Assembly: GCA_902482185.1 (NCBI GenBank)
Contig: CABSZR010000007.1
Coordinates: 1-16,141 of the forward strand
Reading direction: 5' to 3'
Origin: an uncultured Collinsella sp.
Lineage (GTDB): Bacteria; Actinomycetota; Coriobacteriia; Coriobacteriales; Coriobacteriaceae
Length of the DNA: 16,141 nucleotides
Positions 6,930 through 13,479 of the stretch are shown in pieces. Within the stretch, counting starts at the first letter, position 1; each line of letters begins with the position of its first letter. The position numbers and the translations under genes were made by a program. The notes under the pieces are model-generated. The model did not search any database and was not told the origin of the DNA. It was given only the letters and a program-made list of their open reading frames with translations.

Positions 6930-7664
6930 ATGACGTGCACGAGGCACAGACAACCGCTATATGACCAGCTCGTAGATATTCTGATCGAAAAAATTGATCA
7001 TGAATATCAGCCAGGTGATTTGATTCCGTCCGAACGTGAGCTTGCCGAACGTTTCGGGCTTTCGCGGTCGACTGTCCGGCTTGCAATTCAGGAACTTGAG
7101 CATCTTGGTCGGATTGTGCGAAAACAAGGTCGCGGTACGTTTGTTGCCGATCGACTAGCTCAAGCAACAAATCTTACCCAATCGTACAGTTTTACTGAAC
7201 AGATGAAAGCGATGGGCCGGCTGCCAGAAACAACCATCTTAGAGTTCTGTGAAATGGAAGCAGATAAAACGCTCTCGATGCAGATGGGGATTCATTTGGG
7301 TGAAAAGGTATTAAAACTCAAACGTTTACGAATGGCAGATGGTATACCTATGATGGTTGAGCGTAGCTATCTTCCAGCAAGGCTCTTTATTTCACTCAAG
7401 CGTCCTCTACTCGAACAAAAGCCCCTTTACGATGTTATTGAGCAGGATTATCAGCAGAAAATTCGAGTAGCTGATGAGGAGTTCTCTGCGGGTATAGCAC
7501 GTCCATGTGACGCTCGGCTTCTAGGTATTGGTGAGGGTGCGCCAGTTCTGGACATAGTCCGAACTACTCACAACACCCAAAATGATGTTGTCGAGTTCAC
7601 GCTTTCGGTGGCTCGTGCGGACAAGTTTAAGTACAGGATTTCTCATTATCGAGATACTCTGTGA
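6930..7664 (+). CDS. gnbR: GntR-family (HutC subfamily) transcriptional regulator with UTRA domain
   Basis: I choose ATG 6930 (244 residues) over GTG 6918 because GGAG lies 6 bp before it. Residues 8-75 form the winged helix of GntR proteins: LYDQLVDILIEKI, GDLIPSERELAERFGLSRST as the recognition unit, then GRGTFVA as the wing. From about residue 90 to the end is a UTRA ligand domain, with LKLKRLRMADGIPMMVERSYLP and the FTLSVARADKFKYRI end. HutC-type relatives (NagR, DasR, AgaR2, GnbR) bind GlcN-6-P-like or GalNAc-related effectors and usually repress amino-sugar genes. It likely controls the GH35-PTS operon through the site at 1212. Effector identity is unknown. Confidence 0.92.
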   Translation: MTCTRHRQPLYDQLVDILIEKIDHEYQPGDLIPSERELAERFGLSRSTVRLAIQELEHLGRIVRKQGRGTFVADRLAQATNLTQSYSFTEQMKAMGRLPETTILEFCEMEADKTLSMQMGIHLGEKVLKLKRLRMADGIPMMVERSYLPARLFISLKRPLLEQKPLYDVIEQDYQQKIRVADEEFSAGIARPCDARLLGIGEGAPVLDIVRTTHNTQNDVVEFTLSVARADKFKYRISHYRDTL

Positions 7665-7775
7665 TCGGATACGAGTGTTAACGAAAGAAAAACAGCCTAT
7701 GACTACTACCCGATTTAACTTTTCAGATTAAGTCTTTATATATCAGACAATTTAGTAAAGAAAGAGGTATTAGAA

Positions 7776-8942
7776 ATGTTCGAGAAGAGTGTCGAGGAGC
7801 TCACCAAGCTCGGCGCCCAGATCACCACGGCCGAGATTGCTCAGCAGCCCGAGCTTTGGCGTGATACGCTCAACATCTATCGCGAGAACAAGGAGGCCAT
7901 CGAGGCCTTCCTGGCCGAGGCTCGCGCCATGGGCGAGGGTCGTCTGTCCGTTGTCTTCACCGGTGCCGGTACGTCCGACTACGTTGGCGATACCTGCGCC
8001 CCGTACCTGCGTCACGCTGGCAACACTGATCTCTACGACTTTAAGCCCATCGCCACGACCGACATCGTGAGCGCCCCGCGCGACTTCCTGCGCGCCGAGG
8101 ATCCCACGCTCGTGGTTTCCTTTGCCCGCTCTGGCAACAGCCCCGAGAGCCTTGCCGCCGTTGCTGTTGCCAAGGAGCTCGTCCACAACGTCAAGTTCCT
8201 CAACATCACCTGCGCTCCCGAGGGCAAGCTCGCCGTCGAGTCTGCCGATGATCCCAACGCGCTGACGCTGCTCATTCCGCGCGCCAACGACAAGGGCTTC
8301 GCCATGACCGGTTCTTATTCCTGCATGACCCTGCTCTCCACCCTTATTTTCGACACTGCCTCTGACGAGCAGAAGGCCGAGTGGGTCGAGACCATCGCCA
8401 AGATGGGCGAGGAGGTCATCTCCCGTGAGCCCGAGATCGCCGATTACCTGGCTGGCGACTTCAACCGCGTGACCTACTTGGGTTCTGGCTCCTTCGGTGG
8501 CCTTGCCCAGGAGAGCCAGCTCAAGATCCTCGAGCTGGCTCACGGTCTGGTCGCTACTTCCTACGACACCTCCATGGGCTATCGTCATGGACCTAAGTCC
8601 TTCGTCGACGATAAGACGCTCGTCTTCGTGTTCGTCAACAACGACGCCTACACCCGTCAGTACGACATCGACATCCTCAACGAGATCGGTGGCGACGAAA
8701 TCGCTCAGCACACCATCGCCGTTCAGCAGGAAGGTGCCACCGTCTATGAGGGTGAGTCCTTCACCTTTAAGGGCTACGAGGCGCTTCCCGAGGGCTACCT
8801 TGCTCTGCCGTTCGTGATGTTTGCCCAGGCTATCAGCCTGCTCAACTCCGTGCGCGTGGGCAACACGCCCGATACGCCGAGCCCCACCGGCACGGTCAAC
8901 CGCGTGGTCAAGGGCGTGACGATTCACCCCTTCACCGCTTAA
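7776..8942 (+). CDS. agaS: AgaS: galactosamine-6-phosphate deaminase/isomerase (double SIS domain)
   Basis: The 388-residue product has two sugar-isomerase (SIS) domains. The first runs about 45-195 with VVFTGAGTSDYVGD (59-72) and SFARSGNSPES (115-125), the phosphosugar-binding Ser/Thr cluster. The second runs about 225-370 with YLGSGSFGGLAQES and MGYRHGPKSFVDD. This is the AgaS pattern: GalN-6-P to tagatose-6-P plus ammonia, in the cytoplasm. It lies 111 bp after gntR in an AT-rich gap that may contain a promoter, and is followed by its own terminator. AGAGG precedes ATG 7776. GC-rich codon bias suggests high expression, in contrast with gntR and IIA just upstream. GlmS-like activity is unlikely because the amidotransferase domain is absent. 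Confidence 0.92.
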   Translation: MFEKSVEELTKLGAQITTAEIAQQPELWRDTLNIYRENKEAIEAFLAEARAMGEGRLSVVFTGAGTSDYVGDTCAPYLRHAGNTDLYDFKPIATTDIVSAPRDFLRAEDPTLVVSFARSGNSPESLAAVAVAKELVHNVKFLNITCAPEGKLAVESADDPNALTLLIPRANDKGFAMTGSYSCMTLLSTLIFDTASDEQKAEWVETIAKMGEEVISREPEIADYLAGDFNRVTYLGSGSFGGLAQESQLKILELAHGLVATSYDTSMGYRHGPKSFVDDKTLVFVFVNNDAYTRQYDIDILNEIGGDEIAQHTIAVQQEGATVYEGESFTFKGYEALPEGYLALPFVMFAQAISLLNSVRVGNTPDTPSPTGTVNRVVKGVTIHPFTA

Positions 8943-8960
8943 TCGCGTCCCTCTGTAAGG

Positions 8961-9002
8961 GCGCCCGTCCGCTCATAACGGCGGGCGGGCGCTTTTTGTT
9001 TT
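8961..9002 (+). terminator. Terminator after agaS
   Basis: GCGCCCGTCCGC pairs with GCGGGCGGGCGC across a short loop (about TCATAACG), followed by TTTTTGTTTT. It isolates agaS from nagA copy 2. Confidence 0.9.
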
Positions 9003-9059
9003 ACGTGAGCTGGGTATAAGCATCACCACAGTCAACTGCTTTAGAAGCAAGGAGTGCAT

Positions 9060-10229
9060 ATGAGCACGTACGCAATTAAGGCTGACAAGTTCTTCTTGCC
9101 GGCAGGCCCGCAACTGGGCGGCTATCTTATGGTCGAGGATGGCGTCTTTGGCGCCTGGCAGGCCGACGAGCCCTCTTGCGAGATTAAGGACTACACGGGA
9201 TCGTGGATCGCACCGGGTATGGTCGATACTCACATCCATGGCTTCTACAACCACTCAACTACCGATAACGATCCCGAGGGCATCGATATCAGCTCGACCG
9301 AGCTCGCCCGTCGCGGTACCACCAGCTGGCTGCCCACGACGTTCACCGATGGCGTCGAGCAGATCAAGGACGCCTGCGCCGCCATCGCTCAGGCGGACGA
9401 GGGTCGCGGCCCCGACTTCTGCGGTGCTCGCATTCAGGGCATCTACCTGGAGGGCCCCTTCTTTACCATGAAGCACGTGGGCGCGCAGAACCCCGCTTAT
9501 CTTATCGATCCCTCCGAGGAGATCTTTGATCAGTGGCAGGAGGCTGCGGGTGGTCGCATCGTCAAGAGCGCCATGGCGGCCGAGCGCGACGGTGCCGCTG
9601 CTTATGCGGCTGCTCTGAACGCCAAGGGTGTGGTGACCAGCATCGGTCACTCCGACGCCACCTACGATGAGTGCATCGCTGCCATCAACGCCGGTGCCAG
9701 CTGCTTTACGCATACCTATAACGGCCAGCGCGGGCTGCATCACCGTGAGCCCGGTGTCGTGGGCGCTGCCATGTCCACGCCCGAGACCTACGCCGAGATC
9801 ATCTGTGACGGCAAGCACGTTAACCCTGCCGCCATCAAGGCGCTGCTGCAGGCAAAGGGCTGGCAACACACGGTGCTCATCACTGACTGCCTGGGCTGCG
9901 GCGGCATGCCCGAGGGCAGCTACACCAGTGGTGGCATGGACGTCATCATGAAGGACAACCTGTGCTGGCTCGCCGACGGCAAGAGCATTGCCGGCTCGGT
10001 GCTCACGCTTGCCCAGGGCGTCAAGAACATCGTCGACTGGGGCATCGCCAGCGCCGATATCGCCATTCGCATGGCAACCGAGGTGCCGGCTCGCTCTGCG
10101 CACATCGAGGATAAGTGCGGCAGCATCATGCCGGGTCGCGACGCCGACTTTGTCGTGTTCGACCATGAGCTTACCCTCGTCGAGACGTATGTTGGCGGCC
10201 AGAGCGTCGGCAACGCCTTTACCGAGTAA
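9060..10229 (+). CDS. nagA: N-acetylgalactosamine/glucosamine-6-phosphate deacetylase (complete copy 2)
   Basis: I place the start at ATG 9060 because AAGGAG (9049-9054) stands 5 bp upstream; an in-frame GTG at 9054 overlaps that site. The 389-residue amidohydrolase has metal and substrate residues in the expected order: DTHIHG with H58 and H60, YLEGPFF with E131, SIGHSDA with H197, THTYNG with H218, LHHREPG and the catalytic Asp 276 in LITDCLGCGG. The THTYNGQRGLHHREPG segment differs from the THLFNAM form of enterobacterial NagA. It deacetylates the 6-phosphate before AgaS acts; next to agaS it is probably the GalNAc-6-P enzyme (AgaA/GnbF role). It has its own transcription unit between two terminators, and is about nine-tenths identical in protein to the partial copy ending at 455. 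Confidence 0.93.
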   Translation: MSTYAIKADKFFLPAGPQLGGYLMVEDGVFGAWQADEPSCEIKDYTGSWIAPGMVDTHIHGFYNHSTTDNDPEGIDISSTELARRGTTSWLPTTFTDGVEQIKDACAAIAQADEGRGPDFCGARIQGIYLEGPFFTMKHVGAQNPAYLIDPSEEIFDQWQEAAGGRIVKSAMAAERDGAAAYAAALNAKGVVTSIGHSDATYDECIAAINAGASCFTHTYNGQRGLHHREPGVVGAAMSTPETYAEIICDGKHVNPAAIKALLQAKGWQHTVLITDCLGCGGMPEGSYTSGGMDVIMKDNLCWLADGKSIAGSVLTLAQGVKNIVDWGIASADIAIRMATEVPARSAHIEDKCGSIMPGRDADFVVFDHELTLVETYVGGQSVGNAFTE

Positions 10230-10234
10230 CGATA

Positions 10235-10273
10235 GAAAAAGACGGCGGGCCCGAATCTGCTCGGACCCGCCGT
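10235..10273 (-). terminator. Terminator of the minus-strand flavodoxin gene
   Basis: ACGGCGGG pairs with CCCGCCGT and CCGA with TCGG around a short loop. On the minus strand the hairpin is followed by CTTTTTC. The plus-strand side has no T tract, so it works mainly for the gene at 10305-10889 but may also help end nagA, whose stop is 13 bp away. Confidence 0.8.
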
Positions 10274-10304
10274 ATGGGTTAAACGCTCAAAAGCACCTTC
10301 ACAG

Positions 10305-10889
10305 TTACAGCTTGTTAGCGATCTTCTTTGCCGTGCGCTTGACGCCGGCCACCAGGCCTCCTGCAGGATGCTCCTTCTCGTATGCTAGGCGCTTCTCGCG
10401 CTTGGCGTACTCTTCGACGATGATGTCGCCGTACTCGTCTTCGATCTTGTCGAAGAAGTCGACGGCGCCCTTAATTTCTTCAGCGGTCGGGTGTCCCTTT
10501 TGGACACCGCCGGTGAGTTTGAACGGCCCCCACGTATCAAAGCCGGGGCAGCCGTAGACCTCCATAAAGATGGCCTGCCTCATGCGGCAGATACCATCGA
10601 TATCCTTGCCGTACCACTTGTTTTTGCCACCGTAGGTCATAAGGCCAAACACCTTGTTCTGCGGCTGCAGCACGTTCGTGAGCACGCGTGCCATGTCCTT
10701 GTCGATCTCGGAGTAATAGATGCCCGTGGCGACGCCAATCAGATGGTATTCGTGCAGGTCGGGGTACTCGTTTTTGCCAAGCGCCTTGACGTCGAGGGTA
10801 TCGATTTCGGGGTGCGCCTCGACGATGGCGTCCACGAGCTTTTTCGTATTGCCGTGGTGGCGCGAGGCATAGAGGATGATGGTTCGCAT
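10305..10889 (-). CDS. Flavodoxin-like domain protein
   Basis: I start the gene at the ATG at 10889 (194 residues). An upstream extension to 11045 lacks conserved character, while MRTIILYASRHHGNTKKL is a typical flavodoxin beginning: a first strand, then an SRHHGNT phosphate-binding loop for FMN. Further parts are LIGVATGIYYSEI and VFGLMTYGGKNKWYGKD, the later strands of the fold. The C-terminal 60 residues are charged helices beyond a minimal flavodoxin. It is probably a soluble electron carrier or redox partner; the partner enzyme is not in the window. It is divergent from galM and unrelated to the sugar pathway as far as can be seen. AAAGG precedes the start. Confidence 0.8.
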   Translation of the reverse strand: MRTIILYASRHHGNTKKLVDAIVEAHPEIDTLDVKALGKNEYPDLHEYHLIGVATGIYYSEIDKDMARVLTNVLQPQNKVFGLMTYGGKNKWYGKDIDGICRMRQAIFMEVYGCPGFDTWGPFKLTGGVQKGHPTAEEIKGAVDFFDKIEDEYGDIIVEEYAKREKRLAYEKEHPAGGLVAGVKRTAKKIANKL

Positions 10890-11044
10890 AAGAAGGCCTT
10901 TCAGCTGTAATTGCATCAATGTCTGTATGGTGCCCCGTTGCATGCCTGGGATACCGGATGCATCGGTGAACGTGCGGGTTTGTCCTTTGGTCAGGGCCGA
11001 GACAGGTACTTGCGAGCAAAAGCAGTTGTTCGAAAGGATGGGCA
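10890..11044. promoter_or_regulatory. Divergent promoter region between flavodoxin and galM genes
   Basis: Both flanking genes start at its edges, so promoters for both should lie within these 155 bp, but no convincing -35/-10 pair was found. An imperfect dyad ACCGGATGCATCGGT (10953-10967, centre GATGCATC) lies near the middle and could be a binding site. Confidence 0.35.
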
Positions 11045-11926
11045 ATGAAATACGCTCTCTCCAACGATTCGATTTCTATTAAGGTGTCCACGGCTGGTGG
11101 TTCGTTTACCTCGATTGAGGCTGGAGGTCGCGAGTACTTGTGGCAGGGCGATCCCGCCGTGTGGTCCGGCCAAGCACCGATTTGCTTCCCGATTTGCGGA
11201 GGCTTGCGCGACAACAGCGCCATGACGTTTGCCGGGCATCATGTAAAGCTCGCTCGCCACGGGTTTGCGCGCAAACAGGAGTGGAAGCTGCTGAGCCAAG
11301 GCGAAAACGAGCTGGTGATGTGCCTGGCTTCGGAGAATAACGCCGCGCTGCTGAGCGATTATCCGTATCCGTTTAAGCTTGTCGCTCGCTATACGCTCGA
11401 GGACGCTGCCGTGCGCGTTTCCTACGAGGTCACCAACGAGGGCACCGAGGACATGCCGTTCTTTATCGGCGGTCATCCCGGCTTTAGGTGTCCGCTCGAT
11501 GAGGGAGAGTCCTATACGGACTACGAGCTGCGCTTTGAGAAGGATGAGGCTGCGGAGCTCTGCACCGCCGTTCCTTCGACTGGCTTGATTGATGTGGACA
11601 GGCGCTCCAAGAACCCCATGGTTGGAAAGACGCTGCCTCTGTCACATGAGCTCTTCGATTTTGCGGAGACCATCTTTGACGTGCTCGAGAGCCGTCAGGT
11701 CACGCTTTCCAAAAAGGGCGAGGACAAGGGCGTCCGCCTGAGCTTTGAGGGCTTCCCATATCTCATTGTGTGGAGCAAGCCCGAGGGCGATTTTGTGGCA
11801 GTTGAACCCTGGGGCGGCCTTTCGACCTGCTCCGATGAGGACGACGTGCTTGAGCACAAGCGCGGCTGCCTTATCGCCAAGCCCAAGGAGACCGTCGTTC
11901 GCTCGTTCACGATTGAGATTCTGTAA
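11045..11926 (+). CDS. galM: Aldose 1-epimerase (galactose mutarotase, LacX-like)
   Basis: The 293-residue product belongs to the galactose-mutarotase-like fold, LacX branch. The catalytic pattern is visible: LARHGFAR with H72, IGGHPGFR with the acid His at 144, and AVEPWGGLST with the base Glu at 254. GEGREYLWQ-like GGREYLWQGDPAVW near residue 28 is the LacX-type beginning. It interconverts anomers of galactose or a galactose derivative released by the GH35 enzyme, in the cytoplasm. ATG 11045 has AAAGGA 6 bp upstream. lacC follows after 59 bp without a terminator, so the two form an operon. A galM also accompanies the pneumococcal bgaC-PTS locus. Confidence 0.9.
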   Translation: MKYALSNDSISIKVSTAGGSFTSIEAGGREYLWQGDPAVWSGQAPICFPICGGLRDNSAMTFAGHHVKLARHGFARKQEWKLLSQGENELVMCLASENNAALLSDYPYPFKLVARYTLEDAAVRVSYEVTNEGTEDMPFFIGGHPGFRCPLDEGESYTDYELRFEKDEAAELCTAVPSTGLIDVDRRSKNPMVGKTLPLSHELFDFAETIFDVLESRQVTLSKKGEDKGVRLSFEGFPYLIVWSKPEGDFVAVEPWGGLSTCSDEDDVLEHKRGCLIAKPKETVVRSFTIEIL

Positions 11927-11985
11927 TTCCGTTTTGTCGACTCGTATCGCGAGGCATAAGGAGCCTGCGAGATAAGGAGCTAAAA

Positions 11986-12921
11986 ATGATCCTCACCGTT
12001 ACGATGAACCCGTCTGTCGATACGCGCTATCAGCTCGATGAACTCGTCATCGACGACGTCAACCGCGTGACACCCGAAAAGACCGCCGGCGGCAAGGGCC
12101 TTAACGTTGCCCGCGTCCTGGGCCAGCTGGGCGACGACGTTGTGGCAACCGGCCTGCTTGGTGGTCATATGGGCGCCTATATGGAAGAGCTCATGGACGC
12201 CAACGGTATTAACAACGACTTTGTGCCCATCAAGGGCGAGACCCGCATCTGCCTCAATATCCTTCATGCCGGCAACCAGACCGAGCTGCTCGAGAGCGGC
12301 CCGACGATTGCCCCCGAGGAGCTCGATGCCTTTACTGCAAAGTTCGCCGAGCTTGCAGGCAAGGCCGACGTCGTCACCATTTCGGGTTCGCTGCCCCGCG
12401 GTGTCGAGGCAGACTACTACGCCAAGATCACGGGTATTGCCGAGAACGCCGGCGCCAAGGTGCTGCTCGATACCTCGGGTGCTTCGCTCGAGGCCGCTCT
12501 TAAGTCCGAAATTAAGCCCGAGCTGGTCAAGCCTAACCTGACCGAGATTAACGGCCTTCTGGGCACGAGCTTTACCACCGACGATGTGGACGAGCTCCGC
12601 ACCGCACTCGCCTCTGACGCCCGCTTCTCCGATATCCCTTGGGTCGTCGTGTCCATGGGTGCCGCCGGTTCCGTGGGCTTCCACAATGGCCGTGCGTTCC
12701 GCGCAAAGACGCCCGATATCCCTGCCGTTAACGCCACGGGCTCTGGTGACTCCACCATCGCAGGCTTCGCACATGCCATCGCTGCTGGCGCAGACGACGA
12801 AACCGTGCTGCGTACCGCCAACACCTGCGGCAAGCTCAACGCCATGGATCCCATGACTGGCCATCTGGTCATGGACCGTTGGGACGAGGTCTACAACGGC
12901 GTTGTCGTGACCGAGCTGTAA
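11986..12921 (+). CDS. lacC: Tagatose-6-phosphate kinase / 1-phosphofructokinase family (PfkB)
   Basis: The 311-residue PfkB-family kinase opens with MILTVTMNPSVDTRYQLDEL, the characteristic LacC/FruK beginning. PfkB signature 1 is at 34-49 (AGGKGLNVARVLGQLG) and signature 2 at 249-261 (NATGSGDSTIAGF) with the catalytic Asp 255; KPNLTEI at 182-188 contributes to nucleotide binding. It would phosphorylate tagatose-6-P, the AgaS product, to tagatose-1,6-bisphosphate. The 1-phosphofructokinase alternative cannot be excluded from sequence, but galM and agaS next to it favour LacC. AAGGAG precedes ATG 11986. No terminator is seen directly after it; the first one downstream is at 13180 inside the repeat relic. 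Confidence 0.87.
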   Translation: MILTVTMNPSVDTRYQLDELVIDDVNRVTPEKTAGGKGLNVARVLGQLGDDVVATGLLGGHMGAYMEELMDANGINNDFVPIKGETRICLNILHAGNQTELLESGPTIAPEELDAFTAKFAELAGKADVVTISGSLPRGVEADYYAKITGIAENAGAKVLLDTSGASLEAALKSEIKPELVKPNLTEINGLLGTSFTTDDVDELRTALASDARFSDIPWVVVSMGAAGSVGFHNGRAFRAKTPDIPAVNATGSGDSTIAGFAHAIAAGADDETVLRTANTCGKLNAMDPMTGHLVMDRWDEVYNGVVVTEL

Positions 12922-12954
12922 GAGCTTGGGCGACGGCCCCGGCATTGCTTGTTA

Positions 12955-13086
12955 GCTCATGTCGACGATAAGTGCAGTAGCATTATGCCGGGGCGCGACG
13001 CCGACTTTGTCGTGTTCAGTCCCGACCTTACCCTGGTCGAGACGTATGTGGGCGGCAACAGCTTTGGTAATGCGTTCGCCGAGTAA
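12955..13086 (+). pseudogene. nagA: nagA 3' remnant (copy 3)
   Basis: An open frame of 43 codons plus stop encodes SIMPGRDADFVVFSPDLTLV and ends GNAFAE, the C-terminus of NagA without its catalytic part. It is closer to copy 1 (NPDLTLVETYVGGNS) than to copy 2 (DHELTLVETYVGGQS). No start codon or ribosome binding site is present, and homology upstream fades within about 10 bp. It is a relic, not a working gene. Confidence 0.88.
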
Positions 13087-13117
13087 GCTGCTTGCCGACG
13101 CTTACTGGGAGGAGTAA
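13085..13117 (+). pseudogene. yhcH: yhcH 3' remnant joined to the nagA relic
   Basis: The last ten codons of yhcH (KLLADAYWEE and stop) start inside the nagA relic's stop codon. Compared with the left copy, 475 bp are missing between position equivalents 454 and 929, with a shared TA at the join. Confidence 0.85.
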
Positions 13118-13148
13118 CGAGCTGCTCGGTTGAGCTGTTCGTCTGATG

Positions 13149-13174
13149 GCGTGATTCCCCTAGGGGAATCACGC
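13149..13174 (+). repeat. 26-bp perfect palindrome before terminator (copy 2)
   Basis: Arms GCGTGATTCCCCT and AGGGGAATCACGC are exact reverse complements with no loop. Same place relative to the terminator as 993-1018, where one pair is mismatched. Confidence 0.85.
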
Positions 13175-13179
13175 TACGA

Positions 13180-13227
13180 CCCCGCCAAGCGTGTTTCCCT
13201 AAGGGAAATCACGTTTGGCGGGGTTTT
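13180..13227 (+). terminator. Terminator in repeat relic, probably used by galM-lacC
   Basis: CCCCGCCAAGCGTG pairs with CACGTTTGGCGGGG, with inner TTTCCC-TAA-GGGAAA, then TTTTCTGTTTTT. It is the first plus-strand terminator after lacC, about 260 bp downstream of its stop. Confidence 0.85.
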
Positions 13228-13292
13228 CTGTTTTTGAGTAGGAAGCGATCGACGTGGCGATGCGTGGATTGGCGCGCGCCCATAATCGACAA

Positions 13293-13316
13293 CAAAAAAG
13301 CCGCCCGAGGGCGGCT
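13293..13316 (-). terminator. Minus-strand terminator of the tRNA-Thr transcription unit
   Basis: AGCCGCCC-GA-GGGCGGCT at 13299-13316, followed on the minus strand by TTTTTTGTTG. It stands 11 bp from the tRNA 3' end and belongs to the host side of the junction. Confidence 0.85.
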
Positions 13317-13327
13317 ATCTTGTGCAA

Positions 13328-13372
13328 TGGAGCCAGCGACCGGGCTCGAACCGGTGACCCCCGCTTTACGAG
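13328..13372 (-). tRNA. 3' half of tRNA-Thr(CGU); candidate attachment site of the integrative element
   Basis: Read on the minus strand: anticodon loop CTCGTAA, 3' anticodon strand AGCGG, variable loop GGGTC, T arm ACCGG-TTCGAGC-CCGGT, acceptor strand CGCTGGC, discriminator T and encoded CCA. Upstream of the anticodon loop the matching CCGCT strand, D arm and GCCAGCG acceptor strand are absent. So only positions 32-76 of the tRNA remain. Element insertion into a tRNA 3' half leaves exactly this, with the whole tRNA rebuilt at the far end. An intact copy must exist outside the window. Confidence 0.82.
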
Positions 13373-13479
13373 TACGTGAATTCGGCATTTGACGAGATGA
13401 GGCCAATTTCACTAAATTAAAAGGAAGCGCAGGTAGAAATAGGTAATTAACAATTATTGAGCTAGCTATTAGAATCATA

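Larger units (their letters stand above)
12955..13298 (+). repeat. Direct repeat block, right copy (deleted)
   Basis: This is the counterpart of 324-1150. Offsets are constant (12631 in the nagA part, 12156 from the yhcH tail through the terminator), so apart from the 475-bp deletion the alignment is ungapped up to the terminator. Homology ends at CAACAAA, where the tRNA terminator begins. Confidence 0.82.

Noticed and set aside
7770..8927. Long open frame of 385 codons on the minus strand opposite agaS
   Set aside because: It mirrors agaS almost exactly, its protein is rich in Gly, Val and Leu without a domain, and it has no ribosome binding site. High-GC codon bias in agaS explains the open antisense frame.
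9010..9034. GGTATAAGCATCACC before nagA copy 2 as a second GntR operator
   Set aside because: The half-sites are 9 bp apart instead of 4 and the dyad is poor; it is more likely part of an unplaced promoter.
9255..10166. Open minus-strand frame of 303 codons opposite nagA copy 2
   Set aside because: Antisense shadow of a well-supported gene; low-complexity product, no start signals.
11980..12945. Minus-strand frame of 321 codons opposite lacC
   Set aside because: Antisense shadow of a PfkB kinase with clear signatures; no ribosome binding site.
13328..13372. A complete functional tRNA-Thr
   Set aside because: The 5' anticodon strand, D arm and 5' acceptor strand cannot be found next to the 3' half.
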